NCBI GenBank assembly: GCA_017562135.1
Contig: QEYB01000841.1
Coordinates: 1,054,001 to 1,118,000, forward strand
Length of the DNA: 64,000 nt
Direction of reading: 5' to 3'
DNA from: Dipylidium caninum
Lineage: Eukaryota; Platyhelminthes; Cestoda; Cyclophyllidea; Dipylidiidae
The notes below the pieces were generated by a model. The model made no database searches, was not told the origin of the DNA, and was given only the letters and a program-made list of their open reading frames with translations. The position numbers and the translations under genes were made by a program. Below, piece by piece: positions 37,201 to 51,175 of this stretch; positions within the stretch are counted from its first letter, which is position 1; each line of letters opens with the position of its first letter.

Positions 37201-40200
37201 TGCACGATATGGGTCAATTTTCATAAACGAGTATGAATGTATTAAAAGTGGTCCAATTGTTAATAAAGTTAAAGACTCCAACGTCTTTCATCACCAAGAC
37301 CTGTGTAAACAATATTTACAATAAAAGTGAGCGGCAAACGACGCAGACACGTGCGAGTGGTGCACCATCGGTGAATTACTAACAGATTACTCATTGCAAT
37401 AAGGGACTTGGATTCCTGAAAGGCAAGGAGACCCCAGCAAATCCATCTTTTTGTCCACCTCAAAGGAAAAGGAACAAAAACCGGATTCTAATTCCGATCA
37501 CCACATCACCTTACAATGGTTGATCCGATTGAACGGTTGCCAAAACCACAGAACGCTTACGTACGAGAGGGCCTAGGAATGGCTAATATGTGTGTATGGT
37601 TTGATTGACAGACTGAGAGTTTTAGTCTTCGAGATGAGCCAAGGTATGAATAAACAAATGAATGCGCATGCATGTTTGCATACGCACGAACGATTGTGTG
37701 GCCTAAATTGTAGTTTCTCACCTTTCTTTGTCGCAGAGAATATGGCGTAATGTGCACAATTGTGGAGAAAGACAAATGTGCACGAATGGTATACGGCTTT
37801 CACCAACTCCATTACTTCACAATTAAGCACTAATTACCCCACCTGCATCTGGGCCGAAAGATTCCGACCTTTCAGTGATTATGTTTTAAGGCTACTTGGA
37901 TTACCACTGAAAAATTGTGGGGTCTTAAGGAAAAGTTCAGGAGATATAATTGAACTGATCCTTATGCATGAAAACGTATCCAAAATATCATCTAGCGCAC
38001 CGACAGGGTAAGACTCCCAGAGCGACCTTCACTTGGAATAACCATTCAAGACCCCCTTCCATTTGATGATGTTGAATAAAATGTTTCACCTTGGTCGCTT
38101 AATATCAAGTGTCGCCCTGTGTACAGGTAACAAACAGCTTCATAGAAGTTGGAAACACCAATATTACATATTTCAAATACGTATTTCCCATTATAAGTTT
38201 GCTCATATAACTATTCCTCCACTCAATTATACACCATTATTTAATCGCAAAGCAAGTGGGACGCATATCGGTAAAAAAAAATAATTACTTTCATTGCACA
38301 CATTTCAGGGTGTTCACTTGAGCTTCTGTTGGTTAAGGGCGATATAACTATAAAGAAATAGCGCCACATCAAATGAACAAAAAAATGCGAAAGGACCATT
38401 GATAGAGGCGCTGACAAATGCGGCAAGAAGAATCTCTTCTCAGGGCTGGATGAACTCAGCTCAAAGGCGTCCATTAAGAACAAGGTTAGGAAAATAAAAA
38501 TCAAATAATTAATCAAATTTGCGGTGTTAAGATGTCCACGAAGGAAATTCAATCTCGGTAGCTTTAAAGTCGCATTTTTGGTGATAAGTCATGAGATGAA
38601 TGGATAGGGGAGGAGGAAAAGAAATGCAACTAACCTGTTCCTCGCGTTTGCTTTGCTCAAGAACCATTTGGAGTTTAAGAGCCTCTTTAGCCTCCTCTTC
38701 ATGACGCTTCTGGAGCTCTCGCTCGTGTTCCTCTTTGCTGATGGCAAGCGCCAGTTGGAGTTGCAATTGCTCCTCCGTGTAAGATTGAGGCTGCGCCGAG
38801 TCTAATTCCCCGGAGATGCAGCCTAGTGAGCCCGAAAAAGAAGACTTACTTTAGGTTCACTTTAAAGGGGGAAGGAGAAAAATTTTATACGTTAACATTA
38901 ACAGAAATAAGTGAAGTTATATTTTCAGTTAAATTTCTTATTTCGAATAAGATAAAATACGATACCACTAGAAAACAAGTATTGCTAACAGATATTAACA
39001 AACCTGAAAAATGAGTAATAAATTATGAAATAAAATTTCAATTCTTTACGAATTCACGACGAGAGTGGAAATCAGGAAATAATTTTTGAGCCTCGGAAGA
39101 GCCAAGAAAATCAAACTGAATAAAGCATGTTAGAAAGCTCCCAAAGAAGAGGTGATGGCCCCGTATGGTAGTTCGCTAAGAGCATACGTGAAAGTCACAT
39201 GCCACAGGCAGGTAATTCGCGAAGTAAATGTACATGAGATGATTGCGATAACTTACATCACTTGCTATAGTCCGCAACTAATGCCTTAAATGTTAAATAC
39301 CTATAACCTTTCTGATCAGAACATCCAAAGTAGATCATTGTTAAAAGAATCATCAATTAAAAAGCGACTTCCGAATACTCCGGAATTTGCTTTTAATCTA
39401 AAAGTAAAGGATCGCCAGATTAAGGGATTGATACACAAGTATCGCTCTATTTCGCTTCAAGACTATCTTCTGAGCAACTGAACAACAGTAGAAGTAGAAA
39501 TCGAAAATAAACTTGCTCACTTCCTCACAGTTGAACGATAATCTAAAATGAGCGACAGATATCGCGGCTAATGAGACAATTTGTATTTAAAAAACAACAA
39601 CCATTTCAAGAGCCGTTTAGGTTTAAATTAAATTTATGGACAGACAGAAAAACGGTTTTCATGTACGGGCAAAATGAGTCGACCAATCCGATGAGGGCTG
39701 GCTTGATGGAATAAGCGATTTTCTCCTCTCTTAGAAGTTATCTATAGCTGTGGATATAATCGTTTGATCTTGAAGAATCACACTGCGAATAGGCCCAGCA
39801 AGAGCACGGGTAAACAATACTCGCCAAGGTAACAAATCTTTGTCCTACAGCCCATCACTTAACCGAAGTGAATTGCCATTTCCCCGTTGTCGGCTATCCT
39901 TCGGATCATATGCTTTATGAAAGCCCTCAACACGACCCTACGGATGACCTCACGTCTGGATCTCAATTTGTGCTTTAGCTGAGCTGCAGTGGCTGAGTTA
40001 ATGCTCCCAAATCGGTTCTACCTGGTAAATGGGCTAAAAAGTGAGTAAAGGTGGGGGAACCGCTGGCTTTCTCCAATGTAAGTCTCATTACTAGCAATTG
40101 AGGATGTGAACCATGAAGTCACAAAAGGGAAAAAAATAGAAGAAGCACATGTTAAAATGAACAAGTGGGAGGAATAATTTCGTAATTTTGGAGAGAGTTA

Positions 40201-43200
40201 TAGTAGGCAGTTAAATTCGAATTTTGAGATCACCGAGCGATGCGACAGAATGCAATAAGAATAACAAACACATACGAAGCAGTAGCTGAAACACCAAGGC
40301 AACTTTGTTTTTTCTAAAATAACTCAAATGAGATACTATAGTAGAAGTTTCTCTAAACCGCCGTTCAAAATACTGGTTTGTCAGTAAGGCGTTCTATGGT
40401 GGGATAGGCTAAAGGAAATACAACGCGGTTCAAGAAGGCGGTTATTTACTCGTGAGGTGATGGAAACGAAGCATTTTACATTTTATTACGTATATAGAGT
40501 ATGACATTAAGAAAATAAGAAGTGATAGCCATGAGACCGCGATTCCATAAAGTGGAGCGTGTGAAGGTATGCAGACAACCACATGTGGATCACGACTTTA
40601 GAAAAGATCTTAATTCATTCTTAGTGTTTTAAATTTAGGTGACAAGCTGTTCAAAAGTCGTTCCTTAAATAATGTTCGAGGAAATCGAACAAGCTAAAGA
40701 AGCAAATGTGGACAAGAAACAAGTGAAGACGAAGTGGTAAGGGGGTTCGGACAAAACTTCGAAGAGATAACTGTCTTCCGAAGTCCGAGGCGAAATAGTG
40801 CAGAGCAAAATTCATGACTGTAAAATAGCTTAGAATTTGGTTTTCTTCAGGATTCGTTAAGATTAATTCAATTATAACCAACTCCAAAAGTGACGCCCAA
40901 ATAAGGAGGAAACCATATCGGATAGAAAAAGAAACTTGTATTAAGGACCGAACCACTTCCAGGGCGGCAGCAATTAGCAGCCTTTGAAAGATGATGTGTA
41001 TTCACGAGATGAGGGACAATAAGGGCTGACAGGGTGACAATTATCGAGAGAAAAGTTTGTAAGAGTCGTTTGTTAAAACTCACCCACCCTTCCATGAATT
41101 AAAATGATTTACGTCAAAGAAGGGGGATCAAGCACATACAATTTAATAAATTTGCAAATTCCAGGCGAAAAAATAATAACTAGAATGTTTTCAGGAAAAT
41201 AGTGGCTGTTCTGTCTACGAGGAACAAAAACTGGTTTTTCGAGAGGATTCCTAACGGAAGATAGATGCTGCAAACAACGAGCAGAACAAGAAAATAGGCG
41301 AGTGAGGATGAAATTCTTTAAACTATGAAAACCAATATATAATTTCCTGCCGTCAAAGAAATTGCCAAATTAAATAGAGCTAAAGCACATTTGAGGAAGT
41401 GAAAAAACCTACCGGAGGCAGCAGAAAATGAGGGCTGGGAGGAAGGACGTCGATCATCGGCGAAAGTAGAAGCGGTACGGGCAAAGGGGATCGGTGGAGA
41501 GTAAGCTGAGAAAGTTGAAACACTGAGAGCTCCACCACGTATAAGACGTTCACGAGCGAGCAACGCCTTAGCTCGTTCCTCTTGCAGCCGCTCCTCGTCA
41601 CGTAGCAGTGCGTTTATGCTGCGCGCCTTCTCGCGAACGCTGTTGCCCACGTCCTTTCCACCCGCCACATAGTAGAAGTCCTATAGTTGAATCATTACAA
41701 AAAAAAATATTCAACATTTAAACACCCATTCATTCATCATTATTCGAAATACTGCATGGATTAATTCACGTTTCACTGTTAATTTGGCTTGTAAGATGCT
41801 CAAACCGGTCCAAGTTGAAAACTGGATCATGAGAACGATCACGACTTAATAACCCCTATATCTTACCTTGAGACGCATTTGAAAATTTAAGATTGGAAAA
41901 ATAGTTTGTTTGATACAATCCTCCGTTTTTGGGCCAAATAACCCAAACGTTTACTATTTAGAGAATACATTTCCGGTATTTATTAATGATAAAAAGAAAT
42001 GGTTAAATACCTAGGTTAGTTACAAACTGATCCATGCCAATTTTTTTCCTTATTCGAAAATCAACTGTAGCAACTTTGTAAACCTTTACTTTGTTAATAA
42101 GCATAAGAATACAGGCCACCATTAGGCTTTTCACTCCCCCTAGAGAGAATCAAGAATATCTTTCCCTGGTTAGTAAAGAATGACATACTTAATTCAGTCT
42201 AAATGAGTTCCATTATTCACTTGCCCCACATCATGATTTATCAACAGTAATTACAAGGGGAAGGAATCGTACCATGTCTTTTGAACAATTCATATTTGGT
42301 TATTATACAACCGAGCCCAAATAATTTCTCATGCAGTGAAATGCAAATGTGAAGCAAAACTCAATTAAATCGCACAAACAGTATTTTGAAATACCTCCAT
42401 CAAAATACCATCTGATTGAGTTTTATGAGTAAAATTGATTCGAGAAGTTTAACAACAATAAATAGTAACAAACAGTCAATTCACGGGATTAAGATTGTAT
42501 TCCCATGACATGAAAGGAGTGACACGAGAGTAATCACTCCATTCAGTGAAGATTTAAACCCCAAAAATCAGACGGTCCCAATTTGTGAAGATTTAAACCC
42601 CAAAAATCAGACGGTCCCAATTTGTGAAGAAGCTAGGACCAAGTCACAACTGCAGAGGCATCTACAGTAAATGATAAATAAGCAGTGTAAATATCGTTAA
42701 ATCGGCAAAGAAGCCTCGCATTCAAGACGAAAAGGTACAGGCAGAGGAATAATTTATACACACACCATCACGTGCTTTGTAGTGAACTAAAGGCCATCTA
42801 ATGCTAACTCGAGGGTGACGCGGCACACATGACGGAATCCAAGTTTACCGGAAAAATAATGAACGACATACAGTCGAAAAGGTAGACTAGTAAGACTGAA
42901 CTACTTAAAAGTAAAACCGATTTATACTTTATAGCGTTAAGCCTGTCATACGATGACGGCACGAAGGCAATAAACTACCCCAAAACGCCATGAATTACCG
43001 CATTTTACTTCGAGGCAATGATACACTGAAATACTCTACACGAAGTTATGGTCAAGAGCTAATAAAAGAACAAAAACATTCTCATATCGCGTTTATGATA
43101 TAAAACAGGCAATATTATTCATAAGCGAAAGCGATACTAAGCGGTTACATTACAGCATTAAAGTCCAAAATATATATGATTTACCACAAGAGTATCGATA

Positions 43201-43499
43201 GCATGTATGTTCTCCCTACATTGAACCGCGACCTTATCACTACCAGTTTTTATGATATACTCCAGAAGAATGAGGGCCTTGTAAACATGCCTCCAGTTCT
43301 TATTTTTATCATTTAGCCTCCTCCAAATCATCTGCATAATTTCGGTAAATGCGATGACATTGTAAGTTCTGTCCGCAATCTCAGACATGAGGGTACTACT
43401 TGGGCCCCATGGATCGTTTGAGGTAGCTTCGCGCACTTTCCGCTCAGCTTCCGTGTAGTTGTGAACGACGTTTTTTATATGACGCTGAAGGGGCATCAT
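34299..43499 (-). CDS. EPN: Epsin, clathrin-adaptor ENTH protein
   Basis: Endocytic adaptor that bends membranes and links ubiquitinated cargo to clathrin. Exons: 43499-43185, 41680-41413, 38822-38635, 36250-35912, 35141-34818, 34609-34299. Exons 1-2 encode the ENTH domain (KNVVHNYTEAERKVREAT, SNDPWGPSS, then ALLRDEERLQEERA), keeping the basic residues that bind PI(4,5)P2. Exon 3 has one clear ubiquitin-interacting motif (EEQLQLQLALAISKEE) and a weaker second one. Exon 4 has a DPW motif (AP-2 binding), exon 5 NPWAALDP and RTPADFLG...LVDLEKLV, and exon 6 three NPF motifs (EH-domain binding), ending LNPFF. Phases match at every junction, but exon 4 changes frame at a G run (36166-36170). Allowing one extra base gives 1746 nt, 581 residues. 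Confidence 0.97.
42546..42623. repeat. Two tandem 39-bp copies in an epsin intron
   Basis: A 39-bp unit beginning GTGAAGATTTAAACCCC is present twice in perfect tandem, and a third copy starts (GTGAAG) before diverging. It lies in the first epsin intron (41681-43184). The identity suggests a recent duplication or an assembly artefact. Confidence 0.95.
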
Positions 43500-44799
43500 C
43501 TTGAGGGATAAGCGTTAGAGTCCGAGAGGGCCCAGAAAACGCAACGACGACGCGAACAACAGCAGTTCTCCACAAATGAACATAGCGGGTATAATGTCCT
43601 GTTTATTATTGGTTTATTAACATCTCATGGTTAATTAAAAGCTTCGGCAACATCAGTTCTATGTTAAGTTATAGTTCGAAAAATTATGATAAATAAAAAT
43701 ATAACATTATATAAGTAAAATTTTGGGCAGCTACAAGCAGCTTATACTTATAATTAAGGACAAATAAATGAAGAAGCTCAAGTTTCTGAAATATTTAATC
43801 TCCTGTTAGCAATTAGTTTTCACCATGATTTTCCAGGTATTGTTCAACAGCAACAACCACGCTTCTCCACAAATTTGCCAGCTTTTAGGAACCAGACATT
43901 CATTCCTACGGAGACCAATCTACACGCTTCCCCGACACCACCACATGCTGGTTGGGTGCACAACTAGACCTGGACTTTAGCCCATCATTTGTTGCGACGC
44001 GTACAACCATACCACATCCGCAGCTTTGAAGTAAAAAGGGTCCGCATCCAGAGCCCTAGCACCGATTTATTGCGGGAAAAGGCGAGGAACCGGCACGCAC
44101 TCTAACGGTGCAAGCGAAAAACTCCCACCCAACCCTAGCATCCACCCAGTACTGTTATTATATACAGTTCCACTTTATTTTCCAGTTCTACCGACACGAC
44201 TGGAAATGTAAGGGTACTGCTTCAGGTTTATTAGTAATAACTTCAGATAGGTCTGAAAAAAGGGGCGGAGATGAAGGAAACTCTATTGTCGTGAGATTTC
44301 ACAAAGTGAAGACGTCTCGATCCCAAGTTTTCGGAGCCTCTGAAATATACGTACAAAGCACTTACAAAGTATCCATATTAATTTAGCAGACATCGTAAAG
44401 ATTGTTAGTTCTTTGTAAAAATATAGGACTATGAGTAGCGTGACTTTTTTCATTTCCACATACGTCCATGAAATTACATCCATATCAAAGTGTAGCTCTG
44501 GCACTCTGCTCTAGCAAACATGGGCGTTCGGGGTTCTAATGAGACGCCTCGAAGCGATGTTTTTAATGATGGCTGGAAGGCTCAAGTGCTAAACCCGTAT
44601 AATGGACGAAACTGACACTAGCATAGGTAGGTGTTGGATAAATGGGGAGCAAAAAAACAACTTTTGCACGCAATCGTTTGACAGCTCTTAATGCGCACAG
44701 ACGAGAGGACACAAAATAACTTTTGTATCGTACGGGATAATTACGATCAATACATTTGACATCTAGGAGAGGTTCTTCAATATTTCAAATATTTACCCA
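43500..44799. other. Epsin upstream region and VAC14 3' flank
   Basis: AT-rich spacer between two genes on the minus strand. It should hold the epsin promoter/5' UTR and the VAC14 3' UTR. No exon, RNA gene or repeat was recognised. Confidence 0.5.
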
Positions 44800-47700
44800 T
44801 TATTCATTTTGTGGACATATATAGAGGCAATAAAAAGGTAATACATAGCACTTTCCCTTAACACATACTTTGACGAAAAACTCCGTTGAATTAGCCACCA
44901 ATGAATTTTCCAAGTTTGCGGATTGATGAAAACTTAATTCGATTGGGATTGCGGGTTCATTTGAATTTGACACGACAGCATTTTTACCGGTCTTAGATGT
45001 CAAAATGGGGTTTGAATTCTCCTCCCCACTATTTGTCAAAATTTTCTCCCTCACTCGATTTTCGTAGTGCATGCGCTGAACATCGCGGAAATGAGTCAAT
45101 AAGACATCAAAATTTACTCGGTTTGTTTGAGGTATATCACTAAAGTGAGAAAAGGATGGTCAATTCAAAAACAGAGGTTTAGGCGCTTAGAAGGAAGTGA
45201 TTAAATAACTATATGTACGCCAATCTTTACATTTAAATGTAGCAGGTTTAAAAGTTGACTAAAAAACGGCTACAAAGTTAAGAAATGATTACAGAACTAA
45301 TAAAAATACCTCTCAGACAAGTTATACACATGGCTGGGTAAGCATTGAAGCCGCCGTCGAAGAGTATCAAAAGCCTCGGTTTGAGGAAGACACATCAGAA
45401 GACAATAGAGGGTCTCTTGTAATGCTGCACTGTGTTTCTTATCAATGAGATGCATTCGAAGTCCTAGATCATGGAGGAATAAAAGATATCTCGAGTTACT
45501 AAGAAAGCATACTTGTAAAGACAGGTGACTCCAGTAGTTGTATGAGATGGTCAAGTTCTACAAGGATTTCTACGGACATGACCAAATCGCCGCTAAACGC
45601 AATAGTTAAGGCGTAAAATAATAATAATCACGAGGAGGGAGAACAAGTCATGAAAACAAGGATACAATGATTTGACGAGTTTGCAGCAGTGATTGTAGTT
45701 TTGAGTGAGGAGACAGAAGGCAAGGAGAGACACAGGATTGTGACACCAAGCGCGATAGAGTTGTTCAAACAGTTCTGCATCCGTCTGTAATGCAAAAGAA
45801 GTGGTATAAAAATTCGATGAGACCATAAGACAAATACAGTAACAGGGCTCTTACATTGAGGTCAATAGTATGAAGGTATTCTCGGAAATGCATGATTGAG
45901 GGTTGGGTAAGAAGAATTTGATTGAGCGTCTGTACAATGATGAAGGCTTCTTCCGGTTTAAGTAGATTTGAGATAATCAGTGCCATTACATAGTAAACGC
46001 ATTCGGCTCCTAGAACTAGACAGAGATCGCTAGGAGGCACAAAAGACACATGAAGTCAGGAGGTGCGTAGCACAGCATAGAATGTAACTTAGAACCTTGA
46101 GTATATCGCACTGTTAATTGCCTGATCAATCTGTAATGTGGAGACGGGCTCGCCATTCTTTAACACTTTGTTAACAGGTTTGAAACTTGGTTAGGAGGTG
46201 AGGGATGAGTCCTGTAGCCTTCATGCGAATCAGCAATAATTCGTTTCCCGTATATGCATAACTTATTATAACGCATCGGATGATGCGCGACAGAAATATT
46301 GCAAGTAGTTTGATGTAAATCGAGTTCGAAAATTGAAGCAAAGATCTGTTTGTAAAATAAGTCAAAATCTATTATTTCAAATAAGTCAAATTCTCATGCA
46401 CAAATACAAAAAACGAGGAACTATTAAATGCACTGAAGAATGCCAGAAAAAATAACATTAAATTGGTCTAAAGGCAAAAATCAACCAATAGATAACGTAG
46501 GCAACAAGAGGGTTACCATTGTCGTTCGCAGATGGAATGGATTAAAAAGTGAGTGAATTAAGGGTACGCAAATCAAGGGACAAACGGATAAACTGAACAA
46601 AAAAACACAATAGATGAGAAACGCATTAATGGGATTTAAGTAGAAAGAAAAAAGAATACAAGGAAAGGTGAATAGATAAAAAGATAGATGGAGGAGAGTG
46701 AAAACAATCTCACGTGATAATTAAGTTTCCTTTTTCAGTAAGCATCTGAGGGTCTTTAATAAAGTATTGTACGAGATCATAAAGGAAACGCAGACAGAGG
46801 AGGTTGGCGAATTCGCTTGTGGCGTTGATATTCGACGGTTGTGCCACCGAGCACCCTCCCACAAGACTGGTGAAAAGCCGTTGTACCGGAGGCCTGTCGT
46901 CGCCCGACACACTCTGTGCCATTGAGTGCTTGCAAAGACTGCCCACCAGCGAAACGGTCGAATGAACAACCTCAAGAATGGGTTAAAAATTGTTGGTAAA
47001 AAGTGTTATTCGTCCAAATTTTGACAAAAAATTGATTACCTCACTTGAGATTCCCTTAACACAGGATAAGTAATACAACGACCATTAGATCAACATTCAG
47101 TGATCGAACAAACAATTTTAGCTGAATTGCAATCAGAAAAAGAACCAGAAAACTACCGATTCAGAATTAAACTTGGATAAAGCTATTTTACTTGCGATTT
47201 GGTTTCCGACCTGCTTTCGTCTGTTATGTGATAAAACACAAAGCAATGTTAAAAGAGGGTTCCAATAAATAAAAGTATTTGAAATAATGATTAAACAAGT
47301 TGAATCATCATTGGCTTCGAAACGGAAGGCATTATTTATGTGATGAAGAGCGATAATAATCACCAAGATCGGACAGCGCAGTTGTTGGTGAAACATAGCT
47401 GCTTACTAGGTACAAAGAACGCTGCTGGGTCAAGGTAATTTTATGCAAGAGGGGCGTTTCGACAAACAAAAGGACTTGAGATACTAAGAACAATATTTTC
47501 AAAGGAAAGGTATAGAAAAGACTTAAGTATTTCAAACGGACCACATACGCAAATAGTTAGAGACGCAGTATAGGAATTCAAAGAGCATGAAAGCGATCGG
47601 CATACAGCCAATCAGATTACTACAATAAATAGACTTGTTGACATATACTGCAACACTCGAGACAAAACTATTCACTGAAAACAGCTCACACTAGTAACAA

Positions 47701-50700
47701 ATCCGAATAAAATTCAACAGAAACAGAATCAATGGCTTAAGCAATCATATTCCCTAATTTTGCACAATTTGAGGACAATTTCATCCACATAAAAGTCTCT
47801 CATGATAACAAACCACTAGTTAATCCGTTTATTCTTCCTTCAGCAAGTAATAAGTCGGATTCCGGAGTAGTAAGACTCTTACGGGAGTAATTTATGCGAT
47901 AAACTAGTGGTTGAAGCAGCCAAACTTCTGCCAATGAGACAGCCTTATGTTAGTCAATTTAATAACGAGCGAAAGAAGTATCCAAACTGTGCCGAATTTT
48001 CACAATTTCAACTTAAAATAGAAGAATGACTATCCACGGAATCCAACAGCGTTTAAAAGAAGTGGAGTACTATGTGGTAAAGCATTGGGTTTCCGTTGTA
48101 TTTTACCACGCCAATACAAACCAGTATCCAGACTGGTGATCTGTAAAATAGGCGTCGACAATTTACAGAAATCGGAAAAGGATTAACCCAAAAATGATGT
48201 TAAGAAATACGACCAAATACTCATTTTTAACACATTTAATCGACTCACCTCAACACTACGGTCGGAGAGGAGGTTAAGGAGAAAAGGCATAAGTTCATCA
48301 GAGCGTAAAAATACAGACTTTGGGTCGACAGAGAGGAGCACTTCGATCCAACGTAAAGCAGCCATCCGCGTGAGAACGGAAGGGTGGTCGAAAGCCTCGT
48401 ATATGATTTTTAGAAAGAGAGAACAGTGTAGGCAACAATCGTCGTCCTGTGAGCAGTGCCTAAAGAGATCAAAGAAATTCCTTGAAAGTATTACCCTTTT
48501 ACACTAAGCCGCGGGATATCAGACACGCCCGAACTTCAGTAACAGCACAAAATCTTCGAGAAGTCAAAGTAAAACCTAAACCATTGACTAACACCCCATT
48601 CATCCGCCGATTCGCTCACCAGGTTGGAAATCAACAAAATTAGGCTCCCACTTGAGATTTTAATGTCACTTAGTCCTTGAAAATCAGAAAAGGTTGAAAA
48701 TTTGACGCTAATGTGCTAAATAGAGTCAAAATTCATCAGAACGGTCGAGCTTCGTAGTCCATGCAGTGATACAAATAAACCCAGAATCAAGGAGAGGAGA
48801 ATACAAATCAAAGCCTGCCTTGACAGTCGTAGATTATGGACAAATTTAATGAGTTCCTCATTGATCTTCACGGCCCATTTCAGTGAAGCTGAAAAGAAAT
48901 GGACAAAACTTTAAAAAAGAGGAATTAAGCGAATGTTCTGATTCCCCCCTGTCTAAGACTCGTTCGCCCAAAATTCAAGGGAAATTATGTCAATACCTTA
49001 ACGATTGACAAGTAGTTTTCACACTTACTCAATAAAAATAAAAACAATACATAAAGGGATCATATAGGCTTAAGTTAAATCACAAAGAGCTCAAAGTTAA
49101 GTTACGCATAATAAGCCCAGTAAACTCCGACGACATTTAACGTTGATAATGAATTCACAAATTTACTACTAGAGATCGGAAAGAGTTAAAATCAACAGCA
49201 GCCTGGAGCTCAAATTGTGACTCGGTGAAGTGTCAAGTGCAAGAAAGAAAGTACAAGTTAACAAAAAATGAAGAAATTGCGTTGATATATCATTTCGACA
49301 GCAAAATACTAAAGAATTGGAAAAATTTGTGCAAGAAACATTCTGCTAGGAAAGTAATGAGGAGTTTTCCAGAGAGAGAGGAATTAACAGGAAGGAAAAT
49401 GATCCTATTTACTTTTATCTTCGATATCGTCACTGTCATCCAGACAAGGCAGAACAGCAGAGAGGATTGAAGCCACGAAAGGTAAAAGCTGGAGTTCCTT
49501 AGACGATCCGATATGGACAAATTGATAGATCCACTGAAGGGAAGTTATCTGTCGCAGACGTTCTGGAGAAAGTGTGGGAGTTGAAAAAGCAAAGAGCGCC
49601 TCCGGTGACTTCTCGTCCAGACCCAAGGAGGCAATAACTGCAAATGTATAGATGGTGGCAACAAAACAATCAAGAATGTGCCGGGCTTTGAACAAATATA
49701 TTGCATACTTACCACACGTGGACTCTCGACAATGACTGATTAGTGTATTTATCATCAAAAGGTCATTAACGATGTCTGGATTCCGAATGATAGTAGATAA
49801 AAAGTCGTTTAGAAGAAGATCGCAACTGAGAAATAGGTTTAAAAATGAAAAATTCTGATTAAGTTCGAACTACAGATGAGTCATATGCCATGTCTAAATA
49901 AGATATTTACTTCCGCCGTATATCCGGGTTTTCGTCACCAAGAATGGTAAACAGACCGTCCAGGAGACGTGGAATATACTTAGTTATGCTGAGTTGCGGC
50001 ACGGAATTTAGGGTTGAAATCTGTGAAATAAATCTTTAGCAGAAATGTCATCGTTATACCCAGCAAACGACGAACTTTCTCGTAAATGGGACATGAGTAT
50101 AAAGACGTTCAGAAACAATATCCATGAATGTCTCAACATCAATTGTCCGGTTTTGTATCACGATATCGCGCAAGAGACGATCGCAGTGGTCTACTACTTG
50201 TCTCACAGAGATTTCTGGGTCTGATGAGGCCTAAAAGTAATGTTATAGATGCATAACTTAAAATAAAAAAAGGATTTTAATAAGGACAGGCAACTCACCG
50301 TACAAAGTGCTTCAAACAGAGAATTAAGGTGCTGTAAAGTGTGACTTTGAAGGACTTTTAATATATTATAAAGAGCTTCGCAAGCGGCGTATCGGACATG
50401 AGAGTCCGTATCTCTAAGAGCCTGAAAAATAGGCTCAATGAGCTGGTGAGAGTAAAGGTGAGAATTCTGCGGATTAAAAATGTAAAGAGATTACCTGTTC
50501 AAGCCCAATGGCAACAGATGCTAGGCCAAGAAGAGCGCCTTTTCGTGTGTTGCTATTAGACGACAAAAGGAAGTCCTGCCCAAGGAGGTGCAAAATCTTT
50601 ACGATGTTTTGCCCTTTATCTTTAAGAACAAACGTTTTCACAAGCCTGTTTGAGTAACAAGAAACCTGAAGCCTACTGCTCCACTTCCATAGCACCCGCT

Positions 50701-50777
50701 TTTCGCTTCTCAAATGTCTTGTCGCACAGATTTTTTATGCATGCTGTGGGTAACGGACTGTTATCCCGAAAAGACAT
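44800..50777 (-). CDS. VAC14: VAC14, scaffold of the PIKfyve/FIG4 complex
   Basis: HEAT-repeat scaffold that assembles PIKfyve kinase and FIG4 phosphatase on endolysosomal membranes, controlling PI(3,5)P2. Fifteen exons: 50777-50677, 50645-50495, 50466-50299, 50230-50060, 50020-49911, 49825-49713, 49637-49413, 48888-48825, 48459-48249, 46970-46714, 46029-45855, 45784-45666, 45592-45513, 45463-45310, 45139-44800. They total 2439 nt, a multiple of three, for 812 residues (human 782). Landmarks: ATG then NLCDKTFEKRKAGAMEVEQ, RYAACEALYNILKV, YIPRLLDGLFTILGDENPDI, SILSAVLPCLDD, YRAWCHNPVSLLAFCLLTQN, LCLVLGAEC, YCLLMCLPQTEAF and FDVLLTHFRDVQ. Introns are as short as 28 and 31 bp. Exon 8 (64 nt) has a weak donor and is the least certain; the C-terminal tail after the last motif is not conserved. 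Confidence 0.97.
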
Positions 50778-51175
50778 TAATATGGATCGAGACGTTACTC
50801 GTACCAATCATACGAGTGTCGGCCTTCATCGTGAACACCGCCCCCGAAGAACAAAAGCAAATTTAAAAAACTTATCAATTGTCCAATTTATTCGATGTTC
50901 CACGCAAAGCGAATGAAAAATAAAAAGATACTTAGTTAACGAATAAATTCAACCTGTGGTTGTTTATGCGTACCCTCTTTGGGAGCATGGGATGATTTGG
51001 TTGCTTGACGCTTACAGGAGAATCGGTTTCTTCTGGTGTCAAATTACTGCCTTTTTGGCCTGGTCTCTTGATCATCTCGTAAAATCTTATGATAAAGGCC
51101 ATTGGTTCTCGACTTAATTTTTCTCCTATAGTTATTCGGAACACATCCTATATTTGAAACCTTACTGGTACCGGA
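50778..51175. promoter_or_regulatory. Shared divergent promoter region, VAC14 / unknown gene
   Basis: About 400 bp separates the VAC14 start codon (minus) from the start of the next plus-strand gene. Both core promoters and 5' UTRs should be here unless leaders are added in trans. No TATA box stands out. Confidence 0.4.
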
